This document shows, piece by piece, positions 15,143-22,715 of a stretch of 45,834 nt of DNA. The notes beneath the pieces were generated by a model, which was not told where the DNA came from, did not search any database, and saw nothing but the letters and a program-made list of their open reading frames with translations. Every line of letters begins with the position of its first letter. The first letter of the stretch is position 1. The stretch spans positions 1 to 45,834 of the forward strand of contig DATKVX010000064.1 of the NCBI GenBank assembly GCA_035529855.1, in the 5' to 3' direction. The translations under genes were made by a program, and so were the position numbers. The stretch comes from a bacterium (GTDB lineage: Bacteria > RBG-13-66-14 > B26-G2 > WVWN01).

Positions 15143-16720
15143 ATGGCGGACGAGATTCAATTGAAAGAAATGGTGGACCAGCTGGCGCGCGCCAAGGACA
15201 TCGAGCGCGAGGTCGTCATCGAGGCTTTGGAGGCGGCGCTGAATTCGGCGTCGCGGCGCAGCCACCTCAACATCCCGGAGATGGACATACACCTCCTGGA
15301 GGAGGACGACGACGTAATCATCGTGTCGCGCCGCACCGTCGTAGACGAGGTGACCAAGCCGGGGATGGAGATAAGCCTAGAGGAGGCGCGTGCGATGGAC
15401 CCGGAGGCCGAACTGGGCGACGAGCTGGACGTCGAAATTTCTCCCTCCATCTTCGGCCGCAACGCCGCCCAGATCGCCAAGCAGGTCGTAATCCAAAGGC
15501 TGCGCGAGGCGGAACGGGTCGTCATCCTCGACGAGTATCAGAAGCGCGTCGGCGAGGTGGTGAGCGGCGTCGTCAAACGCGAGTCTAAAGGGACCGTCGT
15601 CGTCGACCTTGGCCGTACCGAGGCCGTCATGCCGTACCGGGAACGGCTCCCCGGCGAGGAGTACCGCGTCGGCGACCGCGTCCGGGCGTACCTCATCGAG
15701 GTCCGCGAGACTACTAAGGGTGCGCAGATTATCATTTCGCGCGCCCACCCCGACTTCTTGACGAAATTGTTCGAGCTCGAAGTCCCTGAAGTATACGAGG
15801 GGTTGGTGAAAATACAGGCCGTCGCCCGCGAACCGGGTTCGCGCTCCAAGATCGCGGTCTCGAGCCGGGATAAGAACATCGACCCGGTAGGCACCTGCGT
15901 CGGCATGCGCGGTTATCGCGTGCAAGCGGTCGTCCGTGAGTTGTCGGGCGAGAAGATCGACATCGTGCGGTTCGCGCCGTCGGTGGAGGAGTTTACCCGC
16001 AACGCCCTGGCGCCGGCGCAGATTACGGCCATCGACGTTGACGAGGGAGCCTACCACGTCGTCGTGGTGGTGCCCGAGAACCAGCTCTCGCTGGCCATAG
16101 GCCGCGGCGGCCAGAACGTCCGGTTGGCCGCGAAGTTGATCGGGTGGCACCTAGACATTATAAGCGAACGCGAGCGCGAGGAGTTGGCCGTTCGCGAGGA
16201 AGCCGAGGCCGCGGCCTCTTTCGACTTTCTTACTACTCTCCCCGGCGTCGGCGAGAAGACTGCCCTGACGTTGTACGAACAAGGTTTCGGGGCGGCCGAC
16301 GAAATACTGGCCGCGACGCCGGAGGAGCTGGCGACGGTACCGGGTATCGGGCCCAAGACCGCGGTCGAGCTTCAGGAAAAAGTTGCGGCGCGCCTAGCGG
16401 AATTAGCCGAGCAGGGCCTCGAACCCCCTAAGCCCGAGGATTACATCGAGCCCGAACTCGTTGCCGCTTCCGCGGAGGAAAAGCCCGACGAGGAAGGCGC
16501 CGCACCCGAAGGTGACGCGCCGCCCGCGGCCGAGGAAGCCGCCGCGGCTGTCGAAGCAGACGAGGAAGCGGGGGCCGTGGCCGGGGGAGTTGATGAAACT
16601 CCCGAAGCCGCGCCGGCGGAAGAAGAACCGGCGGCGGCCGAGGAAGAGGCCGTCGAGCGCGGCGCCCCGGGCGAGGAGACGCGACCGGGTGAGGAGGGCG
16701 AAGCCCCTGAGCAGGACTGA
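15143..16720 (+). CDS. nusA: Transcription termination/antitermination factor NusA
   Basis: NusA binds RNA polymerase and modulates pausing, termination and antitermination. Start ATG 15143 follows AGGAGAGA (15127-15134); the 525-aa product has the N-terminal polymerase-binding domain, an S1 domain (about 130-205, VGEVVSGVVKRESKGTVVVDLG), and two KH domains (SRDKNIDPVGTCVGMRGYRV and LSLAIGRGGQNVRLAAKLIG). Two helix-hairpin-helix units follow (LPGVGEKTALTLYEQG, VPGIGPKTAVELQEK). The last 90 residues are a low-complexity Glu/Ala/Pro tail, an extension beyond the family core. Confidence 0.96.
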   Translation: MADEIQLKEMVDQLARAKDIEREVVIEALEAALNSASRRSHLNIPEMDIHLLEEDDDVIIVSRRTVVDEVTKPGMEISLEEARAMDPEAELGDELDVEISPSIFGRNAAQIAKQVVIQRLREAERVVILDEYQKRVGEVVSGVVKRESKGTVVVDLGRTEAVMPYRERLPGEEYRVGDRVRAYLIEVRETTKGAQIIISRAHPDFLTKLFELEVPEVYEGLVKIQAVAREPGSRSKIAVSSRDKNIDPVGTCVGMRGYRVQAVVRELSGEKIDIVRFAPSVEEFTRNALAPAQITAIDVDEGAYHVVVVVPENQLSLAIGRGGQNVRLAAKLIGWHLDIISEREREELAVREEAEAAASFDFLTTLPGVGEKTALTLYEQGFGAADEILAATPEELATVPGIGPKTAVELQEKVAARLAELAEQGLEPPKPEDYIEPELVAASAEEKPDEEGAAPEGDAPPAAEEAAAAVEADEEAGAVAGGVDETPEAAPAEEEPAAAEEEAVERGAPGEETRPGEEGEAPEQD

Positions 16721-16725
16721 TTTCC

Positions 16726-16754
16726 CACTAGCACGGGATTTGCGTCCGCTAGTG
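16726..16754 (+). promoter_or_regulatory. Hairpin between nusA and infB
   Basis: CACTAGC (16726-16732) pairs with GCTAGTG (16748-16754), and an inner ACG/CGT pairing is possible. No T run follows. It sits 9 nt before the infB ribosome site (GAGGTG) in the only sizeable gap of the nusA operon, so it could modulate infB translation or mRNA processing. Confidence 0.4.
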
Positions 16755-16776
16755 CGACTAAGCGAGGTGTTAAACT

Positions 16777-19251
16777 TTGGCCGCCAAAAGAAGGGTCCAC
16801 GAAATAGCCAAATCGTTGGACCGGACCAGTAAAGAGCTGATCGAAGTACTGCGGCAGATCGGCGTCGAAGTTAAAGCCGCCAACAGCGTAGTCCCGCCGG
16901 AAGACGAGGCTAAGTTGCGCGCGTACTTATTCGGCATAAAGGACCGTGATCCCGAGGAACAACCGCTCGTTATTCCCGAAATGGCGAAACCCGCGTCGGG
17001 GAAAGTGCGCCTCCGTAAAAAAGCGCCGCGTAAGAAGGAAGAAGAACCGGTGGCCGTAGAAGCCCAGGCGGAGGCGGTCGGAGTCGTGGAGGCGCCGGAG
17101 GCCGGGGTAGCCGAAGTTGCCGCGGAAGAACCGGTTGAAAAGGAAGTTAAGGCTGCAGCGGCGGTCGAAGAGCCATCGGCCCAAGGCCCCGCGGAGGAGA
17201 AACCGGCGGCCACAGCCGTCGCGGAGGGCGAGGCCGGCGTCGACGAAAAGGCTAAGGCCGCCAAGGTTAAGAAAGCTCCCCGTCCGGAGAAAGCCGACGC
17301 CGTGGTAAAAGTCCAGGAGGAGATATTGGATGACCGCGGCGCGGCGGTGTCGCCGGAAGCGTTGCGGCGGCTCGCGAAGGCGGAACGGATGGTGCGCCCC
17401 CCCGCGCGCCGGGGCCCCCGCGGCCGTACCGACAGGGGAGGCCGGGTGAAGAGAGGCGTGCCGGAACGCTCGCGCGCGTACGGCCGTAGGGGTACGGCCG
17501 CATCGAAGGCGGCGCCTAAAGTCGCTCCTAAAAAGAAGGTGTGCCTACGAGAAGAAAAGACGCTGGGCGAGCTGGCGTTCGCGCTCGACGTCTCCACGGA
17601 GAAGGTCGGAGAGTCCTTCCGCGCTAAAGGCCGCCGTGACCTTAACCCGTTGAGTATTTTGAGCGTCGACGAACAAGCGGAGGTCGCGCGCGAATCGGGG
17701 TTCGACGTCGACGCCCAGGCCGTGGAGCCGAAGCTCGTGCCGCGCCGGCCCGTCGTGGCCGTATTGGGCCACGTCGACCACGGCAAGACGACGCTCCTAG
17801 ACGCCATCCGGAAGACCAACGTAGTAGCCACGGAGTCGGGCGGCATCACTCAGCACGTCGGCGCTTCCATAGTGGACAGCCGCTTCGGCGACGTCGTCTT
17901 CATAGATACCCCGGGCCACGAAATATTCACCCAGATGCGTGCGCGCGGCGCCCGGGTTACGGACGTCGCCGTCTTGGTGGTCGCAGCCGACGACGGCGTC
18001 ATGCCCCAGACGCTGGAGTCTATAAGCCACGCCAAGGCCGCCCACGTCCCCGTCGTCGTTGCCATTACCAAGATGGACAAGGCGGAGGCGGACCCGCTTC
18101 GCGTTAAACGCGGCCTGGCCGACCATGGCGTCACAACGGAGGACTGGGGGGGAGAAGTGCTCTCGGTCGAGGTCTCCTCGCTTCGGGGCGAGGGTTTGGA
18201 AAAGCTGTTGGAAGCCATTTCGCTTCAATCGGAGATCATGGAGCTTAAGGGCGACCTCAACGCCCGGACGAGGGGTGTAGTCATCGAGTCGACGCTCGAC
18301 CGGGGCCGCGGCGTCGTCATTACCGTCCTGGTCCAGCAGGGAATCCTCAAGGTGGGCGACGCGTTCGTCGTGGGCCGTTGGGCGGGCCGCGTGCGGGCGA
18401 TGTTCGACGCCGTCGGCAAGAAGGTCAAGGAGACCGGCCCCTCCACGCCGGTTTCGATACTCGGCGCGGAGGGCGTTCCGGAAGCCGGGGACGTACTGGT
18501 CGGCATGCCGGACGACAAGGTAGCGCGCAGCCTGGCCGCGCTCCTGGCCGCCGAGGCCGAGCCCGAAGTAGCGCCCGAGCCGGCGTTCTCTTTAGATGAA
18601 TGGTATCGCCAGCTCGAAGGCGGCGGCAAGTCGGAGTTGAACCTGGTCGTTAAGGCGGACGTGGCCGGCTCGGCGGAGGCGCTGGTGGAGCACCTGAGCG
18701 GGTTGGGGAACGAAGAAGTAAGCCCCAAAATCCTGCACTCCGGCGTGGGGGCCGTGAACGAAACCGACGTGTTGTTGGCGAGTACTTCGCAAGCGGTGTT
18801 GGTGGCGTACCGCGTCGGCGTGGAGGCGAAGGCGAGAAAACTAGCCCAACGCGAGGGCGTCGAGGTCCGCCGTTACGACGTCATCTACGAGACCATCGAG
18901 GACGTGCGGGCGGCGCTGGAGGGTTTGCTCGAGCCCGATATTGTTACCGAGGTCGTGGGCAACGCGGAGGTACGTCAGGTGTTCGACGTCTCGAGCTCGG
19001 TACGCGTCGCCGGCAGCATGGTAACCAGTGGCCGCGTCTTCCGCGGCGCCCGGGCCCGCGTATTACGCGAGGGCGAAGTCGTGCACGAGGGGACCGTCTT
19101 GTCGTTGCGTCGTTTCCGCGACGACACTAAAGAGGTTCAGCAAGGTTTGGAGTGCGGCATCGTAGTGAGCGGTTTTGCGGAGGTGGCCGAGGGCGACATC
19201 ATCGAGGTACTGGAGGAGCGTAAGATAACGCGTCGCCTCGACGCCAAATGA
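16777..19251 (+). CDS. infB: Translation initiation factor IF-2
   Basis: IF-2 is the GTPase that places initiator tRNA and joins the subunits. TTG at 16777 follows GAGGTG (16764-16769). The 824-aa protein opens with an IF2N domain ([22 protein letters not shown]), then a low-complexity linker rich in Ala, Glu, Lys and Pro, a basic RGG-like stretch, and a second IF2N-like motif. The G domain carries [14 protein letters not shown] (G1), [11 protein letters not shown] (G3) and [11 protein letters not shown] (G4). Domains II-IV are complete to the C-terminus. It overlaps the next gene by 4 nt. Confidence 0.96.
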   Translation: MAAKRRVHEIAKSLDRTSKELIEVLRQIGVEVKAANSVVPPEDEAKLRAYLFGIKDRDPEEQPLVIPEMAKPASGKVRLRKKAPRKKEEEPVAVEAQAEAVGVVEAPEAGVAEVAAEEPVEKEVKAAAAVEEPSAQGPAEEKPAATAVAEGEAGVDEKAKAAKVKKAPRPEKADAVVKVQEEILDDRGAAVSPEALRRLAKAERMVRPPARRGPRGRTDRGGRVKRGVPERSRAYGRRGTAASKAAPKVAPKKKVCLREEKTLGELAFALDVSTEKVGESFRAKGRRDLNPLSILSVDEQAEVARESGFDVDAQAVEPKLVPRRPVVAVLGHVDHGKTTLLDAIRKTNVVATESGGITQHVGASIVDSRFGDVVFIDTPGHEIFTQMRARGARVTDVAVLVVAADDGVMPQTLESISHAKAAHVPVVVAITKMDKAEADPLRVKRGLADHGVTTEDWGGEVLSVEVSSLRGEGLEKLLEAISLQSEIMELKGDLNARTRGVVIESTLDRGRGVVITVLVQQGILKVGDAFVVGRWAGRVRAMFDAVGKKVKETGPSTPVSILGAEGVPEAGDVLVGMPDDKVARSLAALLAAEAEPEVAPEPAFSLDEWYRQLEGGGKSELNLVVKADVAGSAEALVEHLSGLGNEEVSPKILHSGVGAVNETDVLLASTSQAVLVAYRVGVEAKARKLAQREGVEVRRYDVIYETIEDVRAALEGLLEPDIVTEVVGNAEVRQVFDVSSSVRVAGSMVTSGRVFRGARARVLREGEVVHEGTVLSLRRFRDDTKEVQQGLECGIVVSGFAEVAEGDIIEVLEERKITRRLDAK

Positions 19252-19553
19252 CAAAAGAGAAGCGGCCTTATCTGGCGTTGTTGACCGTTACCGTCCGCCT
19301 GGAAGGTACTAGGAGCTTGAAGGAAAAGCGGATGGTAGTCCGTAGCCTGAAGGACGTCATGCGTGCGCGCTTCGGTGCCGCCGTGGCCGAAGTAGACGGC
19401 CTGGACGATAAGACGCGGGCCGTCGTCGCGTTGGCCGGCCTGGCGACGGCGCGCCGCCGGGCGGACGCCTTGCTCGCCAAATTCGAGAACCACCTTGAGC
19501 GCCGGTTCGGCGACCTTGACCTGACGCTCGAGGGGCGAGTAGTGGAGCTTTAG
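19248..19553 (+). CDS. DUF503 family protein (YlxP-like)
   Basis: This 101-aa product begins at ATG 19248, overlapping the infB stop (ATGA). It matches the DUF503/YlxP pattern: a strand LALLTVTVRLEGTRSLKEKR, then RMVVRSLKDVMRARFGAAVAEVD, and a C-terminal helix. YlxP-like proteins lie between infB and rbfA in many bacteria and are thought to take part in ribosome assembly, but the exact role is unproven. The gene order here supports the call. Confidence 0.85.
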   Translation: MTKEKRPYLALLTVTVRLEGTRSLKEKRMVVRSLKDVMRARFGAAVAEVDGLDDKTRAVVALAGLATARRRADALLAKFENHLERRFGDLDLTLEGRVVEL

Positions 19554-19589
19554 CGCGGCCCCGGAACCGCCGTCGGAGCAGTGGTTTGA

Positions 19590-19973
19590 ATGCAAGAAGG
19601 ATTCCGCATAGCCCGGGTGGAGCGTTTGGTCAAGAAAGAGGTCGCCGACGTTCTGGCCTCCCAGGTCGTGGAACCCGCGGCGCGAGACGTGACCGTGCTC
19701 TGGGCCAAGGTTTCGAGAGACCTGCAATTCGCCGACGTTTACGTCAGCGTCTACGGCGACGAGGAACAGGTGTCGCGAGGTCTGGAAGCGCTGGCGCGGT
19801 GTCGCGCGTTCGTGCAGAAGCAGATCGGCGGCCGCGTCCGGTTGCGGCGCACCCCCCACATCCGCTTCCGACTCGATGAAGAGTATCGGGCGGCGGCGCG
19901 CGTCTTCGAGATCCTCAAGGAATTGGAAGCCGATGAATTTCCCGGCGGCGGCGAAGATAGCGGCGGCGGTTAA
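19590..19973 (+). CDS. rbfA: Ribosome-binding factor A
   Basis: RbfA is a cold-shock factor that matures the 5' end region of 16S rRNA in the small subunit. The 127-aa protein has the KH-like fold with RIARVERLVKKEVADVLASQV, FADVYVSVYGDEEQ, and the family end TPHIRFRLDEEYRAAARVFEIL. The terminal glycine-rich residues are an add-on. Its 3' end overlaps the next gene by 41 nt. Confidence 0.92.
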   Translation: MQEGFRIARVERLVKKEVADVLASQVVEPAARDVTVLWAKVSRDLQFADVYVSVYGDEEQVSRGLEALARCRAFVQKQIGGRVRLRRTPHIRFRLDEEYRAAARVFEILKELEADEFPGGGEDSGGG

Positions 19974-20904
19974 GGCCGCGCCGCGGCTCGTGCTCGCCAC
20001 CCACGCCGAGCCCGACGGCGACGCCGTGGCCAGCGTATTGGCGTTCGCCCACACGCTGCGTTCCCTCGGCGGCGACGCGACCCCCTGGCCTTTGGAGGCC
20101 GTTCCCCGCCGCTACGCCTTTCTCCCCGGATTCGACGAGCTGACATCGACCGCGCCGCCCGTCTGGCGCGACGGCGACGTAGTCGTCGCGCTCGACAGCG
20201 CCGACGTAACCCGCCTGCCGGAACCGGTGGCGGCGTTCGGCCGCGACGGCGGCGTCGTTATCAATATCGACCATCACGCTTCCAACCCTGGCTTCGGCGC
20301 GGTGAACTGGGTCGAGCCCGCGGCCCCCGCGGCCGCGGCGCAGGTGTGGGTCGTCCTCCGCGAGCTGACGGCGGAGCTCCCCGACGCCGCGGCGCTGTGT
20401 CTGTACGTCGGCCTCGTCACCGACACCGGCAACTTCACCTATACCAACACCAACGCCTGGGCGTTCGACATGGCGGCGGACCTCGTAGCCCGCGGCGTCT
20501 CGCCCGCCGACGTAGAGGGCGAGCTCTATCGGCGGTACCCGGCGGCCTATATGAACCTCCTGGGCGCGGCGCTGGCCGGAATGAAGCGCCGGAACGGCAT
20601 CGTGTACGTAACGGTAACGCGCGAGGCGCTGGCCCGCGCCGGCGCGAAGGTCGAGAACACCGAGGGGATAGTCGACTATACCCGCCGCGTCGACGGCAGC
20701 CGGGTGGGCATCCTCTTCCGCGAAGAGGAGGGCGGCGTAAGGATATCGTTCCGCGCCGCGGAGGAGATAGACGTCAGCGGCCTTGCTCTCGCCCGGGGCG
20801 GCGGCGGCCACGCCGCCGCGGCCGGCTGCTTCGTCGAAGGTTCGATGGCCGAAGTTCAAGAGGCCGTGCTGGCGGAGGTGGAAGAGTGGCTGCGCCGACA
20901 ATAG
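19933..20904 (+). CDS. nrnA: DHH-family phosphoesterase, NrnA-like (oligoribonuclease / pAp phosphatase)
   Basis: NrnA degrades nanoRNA and 3'-phosphoadenosine 5'-phosphate. ATG at 19933 is chosen because similarity begins at once (FPAAAKIAAAVKAAPRLVLATHAEPDGDAVAS); the 323-aa protein has the DHH core motifs HAEPDGDA (metal ligands), ALDSADVTR, NIDHHASN and GLVTDTGNF. The DHHA1 domain ends with RGGGGHAAAAGCFVEG. It lies in the usual rbfA-nrnA-truB order and overlaps both neighbours, so translation is coupled. Confidence 0.93.
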   Translation: MNFPAAAKIAAAVKAAPRLVLATHAEPDGDAVASVLAFAHTLRSLGGDATPWPLEAVPRRYAFLPGFDELTSTAPPVWRDGDVVVALDSADVTRLPEPVAAFGRDGGVVINIDHHASNPGFGAVNWVEPAAPAAAAQVWVVLRELTAELPDAAALCLYVGLVTDTGNFTYTNTNAWAFDMAADLVARGVSPADVEGELYRRYPAAYMNLLGAALAGMKRRNGIVYVTVTREALARAGAKVENTEGIVDYTRRVDGSRVGILFREEEGGVRISFRAAEEIDVSGLALARGGGGHAAAAGCFVEGSMAEVQEAVLAEVEEWLRRQ

Positions 20905-21806
20905 GCGGCCTCGTAAACGTGAACAAAAACCGCGGGCCGACGTCCCACGACGTCGTCGACGTGGCGCGGCGCGCGCTCGGCACCAGGCGCGTGGGCCACG
21001 CCGGAACGCTCGACCCGGCGGCGCACGGCGTTCTCCTTATCCTGTTCGGCCGCGTTACGCGGCTTGCGCGTTTCTTCGGCGGTTATAAAAAACAGTACCG
21101 CGCCATCGTAAAGCTAGGCGCGGAGACGTCGACCGGCGACGACGAGGGCGAGGTACTATATAAGAGGGGAGTCCCCGCCGACGCGTACGACGCGCTGGCC
21201 GCGGTGGCACGTTCGTTCGTGGGCGAAATCGCGCAGGAAGTGCCGGCGTTCTCGGCGGTCAAGCGCGGCGGCGAACCGCTCTACCGAAAGGCGCGCCGCG
21301 GCGAGGACGTGGTCGCGCCCACGCGAGCGGTTACCGTGTACCGCCTCGACGTCGAGAGCGTGGAGCCGCCGACTTTCACCGCCTTCGTCGAGTGCGGCGG
21401 CGGCACGTACGTACGCGCGCTCGCCCGGGATATAGGCCGCAAGTTGGGCGTAGGCGGTTACCTCGTCGACCTGACGCGCCTCGCCGTGGGGTCGTTCGCC
21501 CTCGCGGACGCGCTTCCCCAGGACCGCCTCGCGAGCGCGGCCCCGGACGAAATATTCGCGGCGCCGCATTTCACGGCCGCCGCGGAGTTGTTGCCGGAGT
21601 TGGCGGCGGCGGGGCTTTCCTCGGCCCAGGTGGCGGACGTAGTGCACGGTCGCTTCGTACCGGCGCCGGGGAACGTACGCCCGGGCGACGCGGTTCGCCT
21701 GCTGGCTCCGGACGGCGGCCTTGTCGGCATCGGCGTCGCCGCGGAAGGAGGCCGCGTCAAACCGGACGCGGTTCTGGTAAAACCCGACGAGTTGGGTGGA
21801 GGTTAA
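20886..21806 (+). CDS. truB: tRNA pseudouridine(55) synthase
   Basis: TruB makes pseudouridine at position 55 in the T loop of tRNAs. GTG at 20886 lies 7 nt after GGAGG (20874-20878) and gives 306 aa. Motifs include NKNRGPTSHDVV, the catalytic aspartate in GHAGTLDPAAHGVLLI, the YRAIVKLGAETSTGDDEG strand, VPAFSAVKRGGEPLYRKAR and CGGGTYVRALARDIG. The last 80 residues form a PUA-like domain (GRFVPAPGNVRPGDAVRLL). It overlaps nrnA by 19 nt, and the next gene starts at the base after its stop. Confidence 0.94.
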   Translation: MAAPTIGGLVNVNKNRGPTSHDVVDVARRALGTRRVGHAGTLDPAAHGVLLILFGRVTRLARFFGGYKKQYRAIVKLGAETSTGDDEGEVLYKRGVPADAYDALAAVARSFVGEIAQEVPAFSAVKRGGEPLYRKARRGEDVVAPTRAVTVYRLDVESVEPPTFTAFVECGGGTYVRALARDIGRKLGVGGYLVDLTRLAVGSFALADALPQDRLASAAPDEIFAAPHFTAAAELLPELAAAGLSSAQVADVVHGRFVPAPGNVRPGDAVRLLAPDGGLVGIGVAAEGGRVKPDAVLVKPDELGGG

Positions 21807-22715
21807 ATGCGACCGAAGCGACTCGTAGATTTACACCTCCACAGCTCGTTCTCCAGCGACGGCCAATATACGCCGGCGGAGCTGGTCCGCATGGCCGCGG
21901 AGAAGGGGTTGGCCGCTGTCGCCCTTACGGACCACGACGACGTCGGCGGCCTGCCGGAGTTTATGGCCGCCGGCGCCGCGAGCGCGGTGGAAACCATCCC
22001 GGGCGTAGAGCTGACCTGCGACCTGGGCCGGCGTTGGGTGCACATCCTCGGGTATTTCATCGATTGGGAAGCGGACGCTATAACCGGGGCCATAGCCGCG
22101 TTGACCGCCGCCAGGCGGCGGCAGGCCGCGGGCCGGCTGGCGATTTTAAGGAAGCTGGGCATAGTCGTCGACGACGAGAAGCTCGCGCGGGAGGCGCGGG
22201 GCCAACCGCCGGTAGGGCCGGTCATAGGCCGCGTGGTGTTGAACGACCGGGGTAACGACGGCCACCCGCAGCTCGAGCCGCTGCGCCGGCCCCCCAAGGC
22301 TGCGGCCCCCTACTTCCACTTCGATCGCGACCTCTTGTCCCACGGCAAGCCGGCCTACTTCCCGGTGGCGCGGATGTCGCCGGCCGAGGCGGTCGAGGTT
22401 ATTCGGGCGTCGGGCGGCGCCGCCGTCTTCGCGCACCCGGGCGACAAGTTCCGCCTGCCGGAGGACGAACCGGTCTTCGCGGAATTGGCCGCGGCCGGGA
22501 TGGCCGGTATCGAGGCCTATTGTTCGTATCACGACGACGAGCAGGGGCGGGCGTTCGCGGCGCTGGCGCGTCGTCTGGGGCTCGTTGCCACCGCCGGCTC
22601 GGACTTCCACGGCCCGCTGGTCAAACCCCACGTCGAGATGGGAGACGTGAGCCATAACGACTACGCCGTCGTCGACGCCCTCCGGAGCCGCCGCCCGGCG
22701 GAAGCGGTCCGATGA
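21807..22715 (+). CDS. PHP-domain phosphoesterase (RNase AM/YciV-like)
   Basis: The 302-aa protein has the metal-binding residues of the polymerase/histidinol phosphatase superfamily: DLHLHSSFSSDG, ALTDHDDVGG, IPGVELTC, HILGYF, AVFAHPGDK and SDFHG. Best-known relatives (TrpH/YciV) act as 5'-to-3' phosphoesterases on short RNAs and 3',5'-nucleoside bisphosphates. Placement directly after truB and near nrnA fits RNA turnover. It starts at ATG 21807, and its stop overlaps the next gene by 4 nt (ATGA). Confidence 0.88.
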   Translation: MRPKRLVDLHLHSSFSSDGQYTPAELVRMAAEKGLAAVALTDHDDVGGLPEFMAAGAASAVETIPGVELTCDLGRRWVHILGYFIDWEADAITGAIAALTAARRRQAAGRLAILRKLGIVVDDEKLAREARGQPPVGPVIGRVVLNDRGNDGHPQLEPLRRPPKAAAPYFHFDRDLLSHGKPAYFPVARMSPAEAVEVIRASGGAAVFAHPGDKFRLPEDEPVFAELAAAGMAGIEAYCSYHDDEQGRAFAALARRLGLVATAGSDFHGPLVKPHVEMGDVSHNDYAVVDALRSRRPAEAVR

